NCBI RefSeq assembly: GCF_019443125.1
Contig: NZ_JAHYXK010000005.1
Coordinates: forward strand, 62,001-126,000
Source: Pontibacter aydingkolensis
GTDB taxonomy: Bacteria > Bacteroidota > Bacteroidia > Cytophagales > Hymenobacteraceae
Reading direction: 5' to 3'
DNA: 64,000 nt
Every line of letters starts with the position of its first letter. Position 1 is the stretch's first letter. The position numbers and the translations under genes were made by a program. Below the pieces are notes generated by a model that was not told the origin of the DNA, did not search any database, and worked only from the letters and a program-made list of their open reading frames with translations. Of this stretch, positions 46,558-55,897 are shown one piece after another.

Positions 46558-49407
46558 ATGAGTGAACCACGCAAGAAACTGTTTCTGCTAGATGCCCTAG
46601 CACTTATATACCGCGCACACTTTGCCTTCAGCAAAAACCCGCGCATTAACTCTAAAGGCATGAATACCGGCGCTGCCCTGGGCTTTACCAATACATTGGT
46701 AGAGGTGCTCCAGAAAGAAAAGCCCACCCACATTGGTGTTGCTTTCGACTCAGCCGCTAAGACCTTCCGACACGATAATTTTGCCGAGTATAAAGCTAAC
46801 CGCCAAGCCATGCCTGAAGACATATCGCTGGCCATACCTTACTGCAAAAAAATTGTTGAGGCCTTTAATATTCCCGTGCTGATTATGGACGGCTACGAGG
46901 CCGATGATATTATTGGCACATTGGCCTGTAAAGCAGAAAAAGATGGTTTTGATGTGTACATGATGACGCCTGACAAGGATTACTGCCAGCTGGTAACAGA
47001 CCATATTTTCCTTTACAAGCCAGCTTTTATGGGTAATGCCATCGAAGTATGGGATGTGCAGAAGGTGCTTCAGAAATGGGAGATTGAGCGCGTAGAGCAG
47101 GTAATAGATATACTTGGCCTGCAGGGCGATGCTGTGGATAATATACCGGGCATACCGGGCATTGGCGAGAAAACAGCCAAGTCGCTTATACAGCGCTTCG
47201 GCTCTGTAGAAAATCTTATTGCTAATTCTGACCAGCTGAAAGGCAAGCAACAGGAAAATGTAGTAAACTTTGCAAGCCAGGGCATGATGTCGAAAGAACT
47301 GGCTACCATACACCGCGATGTGCCTATTGCGTACAGCGCAGATGCCCTGCATTACGATGGCCCTAATGAGGAAAGTATTACAGAGCTTTTCGCAGAACTG
47401 GAATTCAGACAGCTGGCGCAGCGTGTACTTGGCCAGACACTAGCATCAGCAGCTACAACCACAGTTGCCAAACCTGCAGCCCGAAAAGGCAAGGCTGGTG
47501 CATCTGCCCAAACATCTCTTTTTGATGCCCCTGCTACAGACGTTGCCGAAGATGTAGCTTTGGAAGAGACGGTACCTGCCATAATGCGAAGTATAAAAAC
47601 TACGCAACAGGACTACCACCTCATTAATACACCGGAGTTACGCCAAAGCCTTATTAGTTATTTACTTAAGCAAGACGAGATATCTTTTGATACCGAAACA
47701 ACAAGTATAGACCCCATTACAGCAGCCTTGGTGGGTATGTCGTTTTGTTACCGCGCCGGTGAGGCCTATTACGTGCCCGTGCCACCCAATAATCCGGAAG
47801 AAACTCAGCGCATAGTAGATGAGTTTAAGCCAGTGCTCGAAAATCCGAATATTGCCAAGGTAGGCCAGAACATCAAGTATGACATACTGGTGATGAAAAA
47901 CTACAAGGTAGAGGTGCAAGAGCCAATATTTGATACAATGATAGCGCACTATCTGCTGGAGCCGGAAATGCGCCACAACATGGATGTGCTTTCTGAAACT
48001 TACCTTAACTACAGTCCGGTACCTATTACAGACCTGATCGGACCTAAAGGCAAGAACCAGAAAACCATGGCCGACCTTGCTCCTGAAGATGTTAAGGACT
48101 ATGCCTGCGAAGACGCAGATGTTACCCTACAGCTAAAACTATACTTTGAGCCACTGCTGCAAGAGCAGGGCCTGATGAAACTCTTTAATAACATCGAAAA
48201 CCCACTGGTGCAGGTGCTGGCCGATGTAGAAAAGGAAGGTATAAGTATAGATTCTAATGCCCTGGCTGATATTTCGGTACAACTGGAAGCCGAGATCACC
48301 ACGATAGAAAAGCGCATTTTCGAGATAGCCGGCGAGCAGTTTAACATTGGCTCTCCCAAGCAGCTAGGCGAGATCCTGTTCGATAAGCTGGAACTGCAGG
48401 GCAAAGGTAAGGTTAAAAAGACTAAAACAGGACAGCACGCCACCGGCGAGGAAATACTTTCTAAACTGGCTGGTGAGCATGAGATCGTGCGGCTTATACT
48501 TGACCATCGCCAGCTTACAAAGTTAAAGTCAACTTACGTGGATGCGCTGCCGCAACTTGTGTGCGAACTCGATGGCCGCGTGCATACATCTTTTAACCAG
48601 GCAGTAACAGCAACAGGCCGCTTAAGCTCCACTAACCCTAACTTGCAAAATATTCCTATCCGCACAGAGCGGGGCCGCGAGATACGCAAGGCTTTTGTGC
48701 CGCGCAACGATAACCACCTGATCATATCTGCTGACTACTCACAAATTGAGCTACGCATTATGGCAGATTTCAGCGGAGACCCAACTATGAAGGAAGCCTT
48801 CAAAAACGGTCAGGACATTCACGCTTCTACAGCCAGCAAGGTGTTTGATGTGCCGCTGGAGCAGGTAGACAGCGAAATGCGCCGCAAAGCAAAGATGGTG
48901 AACTTCGGTATTATCTACGGCATTTCGGCATTTGGCCTGGCAGAGCGCTTGGGTATACCCCGCCACGAGGCCGCTGATATCATTGAAGCATACTTTCAGG
49001 AGTTCCCGGCAATTAAAGAGTATATGGATACCACTATCGAGAAAGCGCGCGAACTAGAGTATGCTGAAACGCTGCTTGGCCGCCGTCGCTACCTCCGCGA
49101 CATTAATTCCCGCAACGCCACCATTCGTGCTTTTGCAGAGCGCAACGCCATTAATGCACCAATACAGGGCACAGCCGCTGATATTATCAAGATTGCCATG
49201 ATCAACATTCATGACTACTTGAAGCAGGAAAAACTCAAGACCCGCATGATCTTACAGGTACATGACGAATTATTGTTTGATGCACCTAAAGACGAAGTGG
49301 AGATTGTAACGCCTAAAATCGTAGAACTAATGTCGAATGCCCTGCAGCTGAGCGTACCGATGGAAGTAGGCCTGGGAGTTGGAGAGAACTGGCTGGAAGC
49401 GCATTAA
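46558..49407 (+). CDS. polA: DNA polymerase I
   Basis: A 949-residue repair and Okazaki-fragment polymerase. Order: 5'-3' exonuclease/FEN (LFLLDALALIYRAHFAF, DGYEADDIIGT, TPDKDYCQL, VDNIPGIPGIGEKTA), a Thr/Ala linker, an active-looking 3'-5' exonuclease (DEISFDTETTSIDP, CEDADVTLQL) and the polymerase (SADYSQIELRIMA, RRKAKMVNFGIIYG, LQVHDELLFDAP). All metal ligands for the three activities appear present. Several AAGTATA copies lie inside. Confidence 0.97.
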   Translation: MSEPRKKLFLLDALALIYRAHFAFSKNPRINSKGMNTGAALGFTNTLVEVLQKEKPTHIGVAFDSAAKTFRHDNFAEYKANRQAMPEDISLAIPYCKKIVEAFNIPVLIMDGYEADDIIGTLACKAEKDGFDVYMMTPDKDYCQLVTDHIFLYKPAFMGNAIEVWDVQKVLQKWEIERVEQVIDILGLQGDAVDNIPGIPGIGEKTAKSLIQRFGSVENLIANSDQLKGKQQENVVNFASQGMMSKELATIHRDVPIAYSADALHYDGPNEESITELFAELEFRQLAQRVLGQTLASAATTTVAKPAARKGKAGASAQTSLFDAPATDVAEDVALEETVPAIMRSIKTTQQDYHLINTPELRQSLISYLLKQDEISFDTETTSIDPITAALVGMSFCYRAGEAYYVPVPPNNPEETQRIVDEFKPVLENPNIAKVGQNIKYDILVMKNYKVEVQEPIFDTMIAHYLLEPEMRHNMDVLSETYLNYSPVPITDLIGPKGKNQKTMADLAPEDVKDYACEDADVTLQLKLYFEPLLQEQGLMKLFNNIENPLVQVLADVEKEGISIDSNALADISVQLEAEITTIEKRIFEIAGEQFNIGSPKQLGEILFDKLELQGKGKVKKTKTGQHATGEEILSKLAGEHEIVRLILDHRQLTKLKSTYVDALPQLVCELDGRVHTSFNQAVTATGRLSSTNPNLQNIPIRTERGREIRKAFVPRNDNHLIISADYSQIELRIMADFSGDPTMKEAFKNGQDIHASTASKVFDVPLEQVDSEMRRKAKMVNFGIIYGISAFGLAERLGIPRHEAADIIEAYFQEFPAIKEYMDTTIEKARELEYAETLLGRRRYLRDINSRNATIRAFAERNAINAPIQGTAADIIKIAMINIHDYLKQEKLKTRMILQVHDELLFDAPKDEVEIVTPKIVELMSNALQLSVPMEVGLGVGENWLEAH

Positions 49408-49474
49408 AATTGATTTATACTTGTAACTTAATCAATAAGGACAGGCAAGTATGTAAAGTATAAAAACAGGCTAT

Positions 49475-49515
49475 AAGCTAAAAAAGCACCCCAAACTGGG
49501 GTGCTTTTTTAGCTT
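49475..49515. terminator. Bidirectional terminator between polA and the SGNH gene
   Basis: A perfect 19-bp stem, AAGCTAAAAAAGCACCCCA with a 3-base loop (AAC), has A and T tracts on its flanks, so it can work on either strand. Confidence 0.9.
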
Positions 49516-49536
49516 ACTTTAAACTTTAAATTCCAG

Positions 49537-50979
49537 TTATGGAAGAAGTACTGCTCGGTATTGTGTCTCATCAACCTGAGGCACTGTTGAGTTATACTTT
49601 GAATTGATGGCCTTAATTATTTCGTTCGCTGCAATTGCACTGCCTCTAGGTGTTAAATGAATACCGTCCAGCGAGAATAAGTTACCTGTAATATATGATG
49701 GAGAATAAGTTACACTATTTCTAACAAAACCATTTTTGATACTGTTAAAGTAGCCATACGCATCCCAAAGAGCTAAGCCTTTTGCAGTCGCCTGCGCCTT
49801 GATAATATCATTAAATGCAGTGGTTGCATTCTTTATATTCACCTGCTCTGCAGCATCAAGAACCAAGGCACTTGGAAGCGGATTACCTTGCGAAAGGCCA
49901 AACATCTGCGTCGTATCAATTTGGTAATTTGCTAGTATAGCCGTAAGGGTAGCATTAACTGTAACAGGATCTGGACTTGAGCTTACCTGACGTGCAAGCA
50001 ACCTCCAGTACCTACCAGTTGGCGTACCAAGAAGTGGAGCGTAAGCAGATGCTGTAAGTGGAAAGTATACACCTCCTTCTACATTTATTTGCGATGGAGT
50101 AATTACGATTCTTGAATTACCCGATTCTGTAAGAGCAACTACAGCAGGTATTTTGTTAGCAGCGAGTAGCTGCTTCACTGAACCTCCTACTGTGGTAAAG
50201 AAAGGAACTGCTGTTACATCCGGAACAGTAGCCAAAACACCTTCTTTTCCGCCAGCTGTCAGTGCATCTACAAGTTCAGTATAGTTCGCTGTAAAAGTGT
50301 TCACTGGCGTAATACGCTGTGCATCTGAATTAAGCATACCGCCTGAGAAGGCACCACCAGAAGTAGCATACGCCAACACATCATTCTCTGCAATCCACAA
50401 ACTAAAGAAAGTGTGATTCGCAGCTTGCGCTTGGGCCTGTACATACTGCAGGTAAGTAAGTCCAGGATTGTCAGTTAATCGCTCAAAATAAGGGTTACCC
50501 TGCGTGCTGCCATACCCTGCTGTCTTGATATCTGCTACTCTTATACCAGGTATAGCCAGGTTGTTAATGTTGTTTGTAAACTTAGTATAAAGAGGGGTAT
50601 TTTTAGAAGTAAGCCCTCTGATTGCTAAGTTAGTAGTAACTGTTTCAGTTATAGGAGTTCCCTGAGGAGTAAAGCCTACCAGTTTTAAATATCCGGATCC
50701 GTTTGCTTGCGCCTCTGAGAATAATGGCTGCACAAACTCTCCGCCACCCACTTCTTCAAACTGATCAGCTAGTATAGCGGGCAATGAGGATAATTGACTT
50801 TCACGATACAAGCCCCCATCAGCGAAACCTGCACTAAGTGAGTTGCCTACAGCAAGGTAAGAAGTGAAGTCAGCCTCACCCGACGACGGATCTGGTGCAT
50901 CAATCTCAGGGTCGCAGCTTGTCAAAAGTATACCGGCTGTTAAAGCCAGCACACTCGATTTATAAAAAAACTTTTTCAT
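49537..50979 (-). CDS. SGNH/GDSL-type hydrolase lipoprotein
   Basis: A 480-residue lipoprotein (lipobox LLTSC). SGNH motifs: block I YLAVGNSLSAGF (GNSLS in place of GDSL), block III WIAENDVLAYA, block V LDGIHLTPRGSAIAANEII. So Ser and the Asp/His pair are present. It is an esterase or lipase-like enzyme; substrates vary. It follows a FadL porin gene by 15 bases, and such pairs are common in Bacteroidota, hinting at lipid or hydrophobic substrate handling. Confidence 0.88.
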   Translation of the reverse strand: MKKFFYKSSVLALTAGILLTSCDPEIDAPDPSSGEADFTSYLAVGNSLSAGFADGGLYRESQLSSLPAILADQFEEVGGGEFVQPLFSEAQANGSGYLKLVGFTPQGTPITETVTTNLAIRGLTSKNTPLYTKFTNNINNLAIPGIRVADIKTAGYGSTQGNPYFERLTDNPGLTYLQYVQAQAQAANHTFFSLWIAENDVLAYATSGGAFSGGMLNSDAQRITPVNTFTANYTELVDALTAGGKEGVLATVPDVTAVPFFTTVGGSVKQLLAANKIPAVVALTESGNSRIVITPSQINVEGGVYFPLTASAYAPLLGTPTGRYWRLLARQVSSSPDPVTVNATLTAILANYQIDTTQMFGLSQGNPLPSALVLDAAEQVNIKNATTAFNDIIKAQATAKGLALWDAYGYFNSIKNGFVRNSVTYSPSYITGNLFSLDGIHLTPRGSAIAANEIIKAINSKYNSTVPQVDETQYRAVLLP

Positions 50980-50994
50980 GACTGTTTCTGGAAA

Positions 50995-52233
50995 TTAAAA
51001 TTTGTAATTCAGGGCTAAACCTGGGATATAAGCAGTAGCCTTATAGGTACCGGCAACAGATCTGGAAAACTCAGCTGAATCTGTTCTTTTCTTTTTATTG
51101 ATGTAAAGGAAAGAGGCATCTACGCTAAACTTCTCAGAAAGGGCATACCCAATACCGGCAGAAAGGCCACGAGAGTCAGCGTCAGGCGTCTCAGGAGTTA
51201 AGTATCCATCCTGTACAGGAGTCTGGTCATAATAGGCACCACCGCGCAAAGCCAGTTTATCATTTAACTGATACTCTGCACCTAAACGGAAGATAAAGGC
51301 ATCATCGTAGTTTCTGGCGCTTTCAGATACACCAGAGCCTGCAACCGGTTTGCTAAAGTTAAATCGAAGAGATTCGTATTCGCTCCAGCCAACATGGCTC
51401 ACATCGGCAGCCAGTGTTAGTTGCTCGTTTACTTTATAGCCTATGCCAAGTGATAAGGTAGCTGGCAATGGCAGGCTGGCAGAGAACTCAGCGCCCTCCG
51501 GGAAGTTTCCTCTTGCAGCCGCCGGAATGTTAGAGAACATTACGTCTCCGCCTTCTACTTCCAGTTCTATCTTAGAACGGTAATCTATACCAATAGAAAA
51601 CTTCTCAGTGGCCTGATAGAAAGCTCCTATGTTTACACCAAAGCCGGTTTTGGCGCCACCATCCAGCTCGATTGCTCCTTCGGTGCCATCCTGCCCCTGT
51701 ACTGGCAATACACGCTGTAAGTTTACACCACCTGTAGCCACAACAAAGCCTAAACCTAAGCCAAGTTTATCACCAATTTTGTAACTAACTGTTGGCTGGA
51801 AGAAGATAGCCTGCAGATCTATTTCGTTAAGTGCATATCGTCCGTTCCACTCGTTACCCCATCTTACACCACTACCAAAAGGCGTATAAACACCTAAACC
51901 CACTGTCAACAGTTCGTCTACTGTGTAGGCAGCATACACCTGAAAGGGAGTACCAAAATCATTGTCGGCCTCTGCAGAGAAACCAGAAGGCTCTGTACCA
52001 CGATATGCAATATGAGAACTGATTGCGCTTGCACCAATAGTTACACCGTTTTCACGAATGTGGCTTAATGCGCCGGGGTTAAAGAAAATGCTGGAAGTAC
52101 CAGTCTGGATCCCGGTACCGGTATGGCCCATGCCTATCTGGCGCTGGCTTGCCAGGTTTACCTGATACCCTCCGGCCACAGCTGTGCCTGAAAGCAGTGC
52201 ACTTCCCAAAAAGGCTAGTAATTTACTTTTCAT
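50995..52233 (-). CDS. FadL/TodX-type outer-membrane transporter
   Basis: A 412-residue barrel with signal peptide (MKSKLLAFLGSALLSGTAVAGG). FadL signatures: GYQVNLASQRQIGMGHTGTGIQTGTSSIFFNPGAL region at the N-terminus (plug), WNGRYAL, and TLSLGIGYKVNEQLTLAADVSHVGWSEY-type strands. The N-terminal Gly/Asn plug and C-terminal aromatic residue (NYKF) are typical. It imports long-chain fatty acids or aromatic hydrophobic molecules. No AAGTATA copy occurs in it. Confidence 0.93.
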   Translation of the reverse strand: MKSKLLAFLGSALLSGTAVAGGYQVNLASQRQIGMGHTGTGIQTGTSSIFFNPGALSHIRENGVTIGASAISSHIAYRGTEPSGFSAEADNDFGTPFQVYAAYTVDELLTVGLGVYTPFGSGVRWGNEWNGRYALNEIDLQAIFFQPTVSYKIGDKLGLGLGFVVATGGVNLQRVLPVQGQDGTEGAIELDGGAKTGFGVNIGAFYQATEKFSIGIDYRSKIELEVEGGDVMFSNIPAAARGNFPEGAEFSASLPLPATLSLGIGYKVNEQLTLAADVSHVGWSEYESLRFNFSKPVAGSGVSESARNYDDAFIFRLGAEYQLNDKLALRGGAYYDQTPVQDGYLTPETPDADSRGLSAGIGYALSEKFSVDASFLYINKKKRTDSAEFSRSVAGTYKATAYIPGLALNYKF

Positions 52234-52592
52234 AAAGATTATTGTTGTAGGATGATAGTACGTCTAAAACAAATATATAGAATTTTTGCACGCTATATAA
52301 TGACTACATCGCTTTTTTCAAATATTTTTTGATTTGAGTCGAAAAACCACAAAGTATAACTTAGCTCCCTGCCTTTTGTTTTAGTCAAAAGTGCCTTAAT
52401 GCTTTAAATAATTACTTTAATTAACAGCTAAGCAAAGTATGGCAGAAAACCAACAAGCAATATAGGTGTTGCTGGGAAACATTATACGAACTATAACAAA
52501 GGCTGTTCTTACCTGTTTTTAAAAAATTAGTGTTGTGCACCTATCCAAATGCTGTGTAATACGTTATCATATCCTCATAAAGAATATACAAC
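52234..52592. other. Divergent intergenic region between fadL and the reductase
   Basis: 359 AT-rich bases with the fadL -7 box and two AAGTATA-like heptamers near 52353 and 52436. No gene, repeat or strong hairpin seen. Confidence 0.4.
52270..52277 (-). promoter_or_regulatory. Candidate -7 box of the fadL-SGNH operon
   Basis: TATATTTG on the minus strand, 37 bases before the fadL ATG, matches TAnnTTTG. No clear -33 partner. Confidence 0.4.
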
Positions 52593-53486
52593 ATGTACGA
52601 TGTTTTGATAATAGGAGGAGGGCCGGCAGGACTTAACGCTGCCATGATACTAGGCCGCTCCAGAAGAAAAGTTGCTCTCTTTGACAGTGGCGAACCCAGA
52701 AACCGATGGGCCCAAAGTATGAATGGCTTTTTAAGCAGCGACGGCATGGATCCTAACGAGTTTATAAAAAAGGGAAGGGCTGAGCTGGTAAAATATGAGG
52801 TTGAATTGATAGATATTAAAGTTGAAGCCGCGACGTACAGCAAAGGCCAGTTTATTGTAACCGATGCTCTTGGCAAAGTATATCATTCTAAAAAGCTGTT
52901 GCTGGCAACCGGCCTCAAGGATAAATTGCCACAAGTAGAGGGGGTTGAAGAGCTGTACGGCAAAAGCGTGCATCACTGCCCGTATTGCGATGGCTGGGAA
53001 AACAGGGACAAAGCAATCGCTGTATATGGCAAAGACCGGGATGGTATTGGCCAGGCACTGGCCATGAAAAACTGGAGCAGCCATATAACTCTTTATACAG
53101 ACGGTACCGACAAACTAAGAAAAGAAGACCTGGAACTGCTTGAAAGAAATGAGGTTGCCTATAATACTGAACGAATTGTAAAACTCATCGGGGAAAACGG
53201 CCAACTGACACACATTATAACCAATGGCGGCAAAAAGAACCCGCAGGATGCCATGTTCTTCTCTATTGGTACTGAGCAGCAGTCTGATTTGGGCAAGCAT
53301 CTGGGCTGCGAATTTACAGATGGGGGTGTAATTAAAACGCGTAGGCTACAAAAGTCGAATATACCTGGCTTATACGTGGCCGGAGATGCTGCCCGCGATG
53401 TTCAGATGGTGGTGGTAGCCGCAGCCGAGGGCGCTAAGGCTGGTGTAGCTATTAATATGGAGCTGCAACAGGAAGAGCGTAAATAA
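52593..53486 (+). CDS. Thioredoxin-reductase-like FAD/NAD(P) oxidoreductase
   Basis: A 297-residue two-domain flavoprotein. The FAD site is LIIGGGPAGLNAAMILGR; the redox pair is Cys129-Cys132 in HHCPYCDGW; the second FAD motif is GLYVAGDAA. The NAD(P) domain lacks a canonical GxGxxA (IAVYGKDRDGIGQA), so it may bind a different partner than NADPH, as in ferredoxin- or deeply rooted thioredoxin reductases. No thioredoxin gene adjoins it. The stop is 6 bases from the facing cyanophycinase stop. Confidence 0.88.
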   Translation: MYDVLIIGGGPAGLNAAMILGRSRRKVALFDSGEPRNRWAQSMNGFLSSDGMDPNEFIKKGRAELVKYEVELIDIKVEAATYSKGQFIVTDALGKVYHSKKLLLATGLKDKLPQVEGVEELYGKSVHHCPYCDGWENRDKAIAVYGKDRDGIGQALAMKNWSSHITLYTDGTDKLRKEDLELLERNEVAYNTERIVKLIGENGQLTHIITNGGKKNPQDAMFFSIGTEQQSDLGKHLGCEFTDGGVIKTRRLQKSNIPGLYVAGDAARDVQMVVVAAAEGAKAGVAINMELQQEERK

Positions 53487-53492
53487 GACCTG

Positions 53493-54377
53493 TTAATTAG
53501 CTTTGGCTGTTCCATTTGCGGCTGGATGTTTCTCTGTAGCCAACACGGCAGCATTCTCAACAGGTATGAGCGTACCAAAGGTTACAATCGGCTGAAAAAG
53601 GTGCTCTTTCAGGCAATAGCGATACCCATTCACCAACAGGTGCATTTTTAGATTTTCAACAGCTATAGGTTCGTTCTCTGCCGCAGCGCGCACGTTAGAG
53701 AATGCTACCTGGCTTGCATCTATAATGGTTACTACACCAGGCCCGAACACCTCTACCTGATTACCCTTCTTGATAACAATACCAGTTTCTTCGCTAAGCC
53801 CGATGCCAATATAGTCAGGGTCATGGGCAACGGCATGCGCCAGGCGGCCAAACCGGCCACGTTCGGCAAAGTGCGTATCTATAAATACCTTTTTGATAAA
53901 AGAGCAGCCGGTTGTTGTTTTCATTTCTCCCTTTATAAGAGAATAGTGGCCGTATCCGTCATAGATCATTTTATCAGACATAATAGCAGCTCCAGCGCTC
54001 GTACCGGCAATAATGACTTCCTCCTCAATGTATCTGCGGCGAAGTATATCCAACAATTTAGTGCCATTTAAGAAATCTGCCAGCCTTACCTGATCTCCGC
54101 CGGTAAAGAAGATAACATTGGCCTTTTTAATGCGGTTAAGGTTATCTGCTGTATCAGCGCTATGCTCTTCGTCTATGCGCATGAAACGCACATTGTGGCA
54201 CCCTAACTCCTCAAAAGCCGCTTTATAAGCTTGCCCTGATTCCTCAGCCTCAGTAGCTGCAGTAGCAATCACCTCTATATAAGACGTAAGTGAACATATC
54301 TTGGAGTGTATTAACTTTATAAGACCGTCGTCGTCGCCGCCACCTAAGGCAATCAGTTTCCCTTTTACTTCTTCCAT
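53493..54377 (-). CDS. Cyanophycinase (peptidase S51 family)
   Basis: A 294-residue enzyme with the S51 nucleophile Ser127 in IAGTSAGAAIMS, the GGDQVRL motif before it (about 93-99) and SEETGIVIKKG downstream. It hydrolyses cyanophycin to beta-Asp-Arg. No cyanophycin synthetase is visible in the window, so it may feed on external polymer or act on other beta-aspartyl peptides. It is probably cytoplasmic: no signal peptide. Confidence 0.88.
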   Translation of the reverse strand: MEEVKGKLIALGGGDDDGLIKLIHSKICSLTSYIEVIATAATEAEESGQAYKAAFEELGCHNVRFMRIDEEHSADTADNLNRIKKANVIFFTGGDQVRLADFLNGTKLLDILRRRYIEEEVIIAGTSAGAAIMSDKMIYDGYGHYSLIKGEMKTTTGCSFIKKVFIDTHFAERGRFGRLAHAVAHDPDYIGIGLSEETGIVIKKGNQVEVFGPGVVTIIDASQVAFSNVRAAAENEPIAVENLKMHLLVNGYRYCLKEHLFQPIVTFGTLIPVENAAVLATEKHPAANGTAKAN

Positions 54378-54487
54378 TAACTCGTTTACTCTAAAACTGC
54401 CTAGTTATACTATGATTCCCAAACCTGGGTTGGCATTATCCTAAGGTATAACACATCTTATCTTGCAAAGTGCAAAAACATAACAAT

Positions 54488-55354
54488 TTAAGGCAACAAG
54501 TGTTCCCTGCCAGGTAATTCTTCACGGGCTGGCACCTCTCCGTTCGGCAACTGCCAGGGTCTGGGCTTTTCGAAAGGCATCAGGAATAAATGCTTCGGCG
54601 ACTGGTCGGCAGGGCTTCGGTAAGATGGAACGCCAATAGTTATACTTTGCTGCGGTATGTTCAGGCGCAGGGTCTGGTGCAGCCTGTCCCAGCACGAAAG
54701 TACAACGGAGTAATTGCTGTTAGTTTCTCGGGCTACTATGGAATGGTGGATGCCATGCATGCGTGGGGTAACTATAAAATTACAGAGCCTTCGCTCGAAC
54801 CAGAACGGCAACTTCAGATTGCTATGATGAAAGGCAGTGCAGCCCTCAAAAACAATCTCGTAAAAAACCACCAATGGCGCAGGTACTCCCGACAAAGCGA
54901 CTGCTAAACTACGGTATGGCACAGAGGCAACGTTCTCTCCAATATGAAAGCGCCATGCAGTTGAAAGGTCCAGGTCCATGTCTATATGATGCACATTGTG
55001 GAAGCGCCATAGTAGAGGCCATTTATGAAGCAGAACGTGCCACAGGTAATTAGAGTAATCCAGCAAAATAAAGCCTGCCGTATACTTTAGCCATTTAGGT
55101 ATGCCCGGGTGCTGCAACAGTCCAACACCATTTTTATTCGACCACTTTGCAGCTGCGTACATGGCAGGCAGCAAGGCAAATCGCAGCGTCGGTAAGGCTG
55201 CCAATGCCACACTCCCGTTTTCAAAGTACCGTTCTGCAGCGGGCCTTACCCGTTTACGGAGCTGGTACTTAGCCTGTAGAATAAACAAAGCCGCGGCTGC
55301 ACCTGCCAGCAAAGGCACTCCTATTTTATCAAACTTCGCGAACAGGAACTTCAT
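54488..55354 (-). CDS. Fatty acid hydroxylase / sterol desaturase superfamily protein
   Basis: A 288-residue integral membrane di-iron enzyme. The His clusters are HVLLHKWPLLWRFHNVHHID and HHSNLKLP, HGIHHSIV: eight or more His in the HxxxH, HxxHH pattern. Membrane helices lie near 12-30, 48-68, 90-108 and around 150-175. It hydroxylates or desaturates a lipid, possibly a carotenoid or sphingolipid chain; the substrate is open. Confidence 0.87.
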   Translation of the reverse strand: MKFLFAKFDKIGVPLLAGAAAALFILQAKYQLRKRVRPAAERYFENGSVALAALPTLRFALLPAMYAAAKWSNKNGVGLLQHPGIPKWLKYTAGFILLDYSNYLWHVLLHKWPLLWRFHNVHHIDMDLDLSTAWRFHIGENVASVPYRSLAVALSGVPAPLVVFYEIVFEGCTAFHHSNLKLPFWFERRLCNFIVTPRMHGIHHSIVARETNSNYSVVLSCWDRLHQTLRLNIPQQSITIGVPSYRSPADQSPKHLFLMPFEKPRPWQLPNGEVPAREELPGREHLLP

Positions 55355-55445
55355 ATGCAGTAGCTATCGCTTACACACTATATAAGTTACACCCCTTATC
55401 CATTTAGTTGTCTGCAGGTTAACTTTTGTTTTTCAGGCCTTTAAT

Positions 55446-55483
55446 TGTTCGGTTTCGTACAATAATATGTTCATAGACGGACA
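55446..55483. promoter_or_regulatory. Tandem TGTTC-N6-GNACA sites upstream of the small peptides
   Basis: TGTTC-GGTTTC-GTACA (55446-55461) and TGTTC-ATAGAC-GGACA (55468-55483) have the same half-sites and spacing and are 22 bases apart centre to centre, that is two helical turns. This is the geometry of enhancer sites for a sigma-54 activator. A TTGGCAC box follows 65 bases downstream (55548). Confidence 0.55.
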
Positions 55484-55547
55484 TATCGCTACACCTAAAA
55501 TCGACAATAATTTACACAATATACACAAAATCAAGCAGTTATAATGT

Positions 55548-55563
55548 TTGGCACACTACGTGT
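55548..55563 (+). promoter_or_regulatory. Sigma-54-like -24/-12 promoter candidate
   Basis: TTGGCAC at 55548-55554 is a perfect -24 element. Ten bases after its GG the sequence is GT rather than the canonical GC, so the -12 half is imperfect. Transcription would begin near 55575, about 100 bases before the first small peptide. Confidence 0.45.
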
Positions 55564-55676
55564 AATACCCCAATTAAATAAAAAATATTTTAGCAGGCCC
55601 AAGCAACCTTTGTTACTAAGCCGCTATCTATTAAATCAGAAAAACATTAATAATCAGAACCTTAAAATTTACTACT

Positions 55677-55841
55677 ATGAAAATCGTGATCCTAATTTTC
55701 GTTTTATTATTCAGTTTTGGTGCAAGCGTTAAAAAGCAAGCCAAAGACATTAAAGAGTTAAAAGTAAGAGCAGAGCTTAACGAGTTCAGAACTTACCCTA
55801 ACCTGTTACCTGTAGTTGAGATTGTATCAAGCCGTAACTAA
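55677..55841 (+). CDS. Small exported peptide 1 (54 residues)
   Basis: An intact 54-codon frame starting MKIVILIFVLLFSFGASVKK, a signal or anchor helix, followed by a 34-residue charged tail (KDIKELKVRAELNEF ... LLPVVEIVSSRN). It is too small for normal gene finding. The start ATG and clear signal-plus-tail layout, plus the upstream tandem sites, favour a real gene. I do not know its family. The PVVEIVSSRN end recalls other short exported peptides of this phylum from memory only. Confidence 0.6.
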   Translation: MKIVILIFVLLFSFGASVKKQAKDIKELKVRAELNEFRTYPNLLPVVEIVSSRN

Positions 55842-55897
55842 TCTTAACCTAACTGATAAGTAACAACATCTTTTTAGCCACTATACAAAATACAACT

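Larger units (their letters stand above)
55355..55676. other. Regulatory region of the small-peptide locus
   Basis: 322 bases between the divergent hydroxylase and peptide 1. It holds the tandem activator-like sites and the sigma-54-like promoter. No larger gene is supported. Confidence 0.5.

Noticed and set aside
46750..47352. A 200-codon open frame antisense to polA
   Set aside because: It mirrors conserved exonuclease sequence and shows no domain or plausible start context.
55544..55732. A 62-codon frame overlapping the start of the small-peptide locus
   Set aside because: It runs through the candidate promoter and ends inside peptide 1 in another frame; its translation (MFGTLRVIPQLNKKYF...) has no coding character, whereas the peptide 1 frame has a clear leader.
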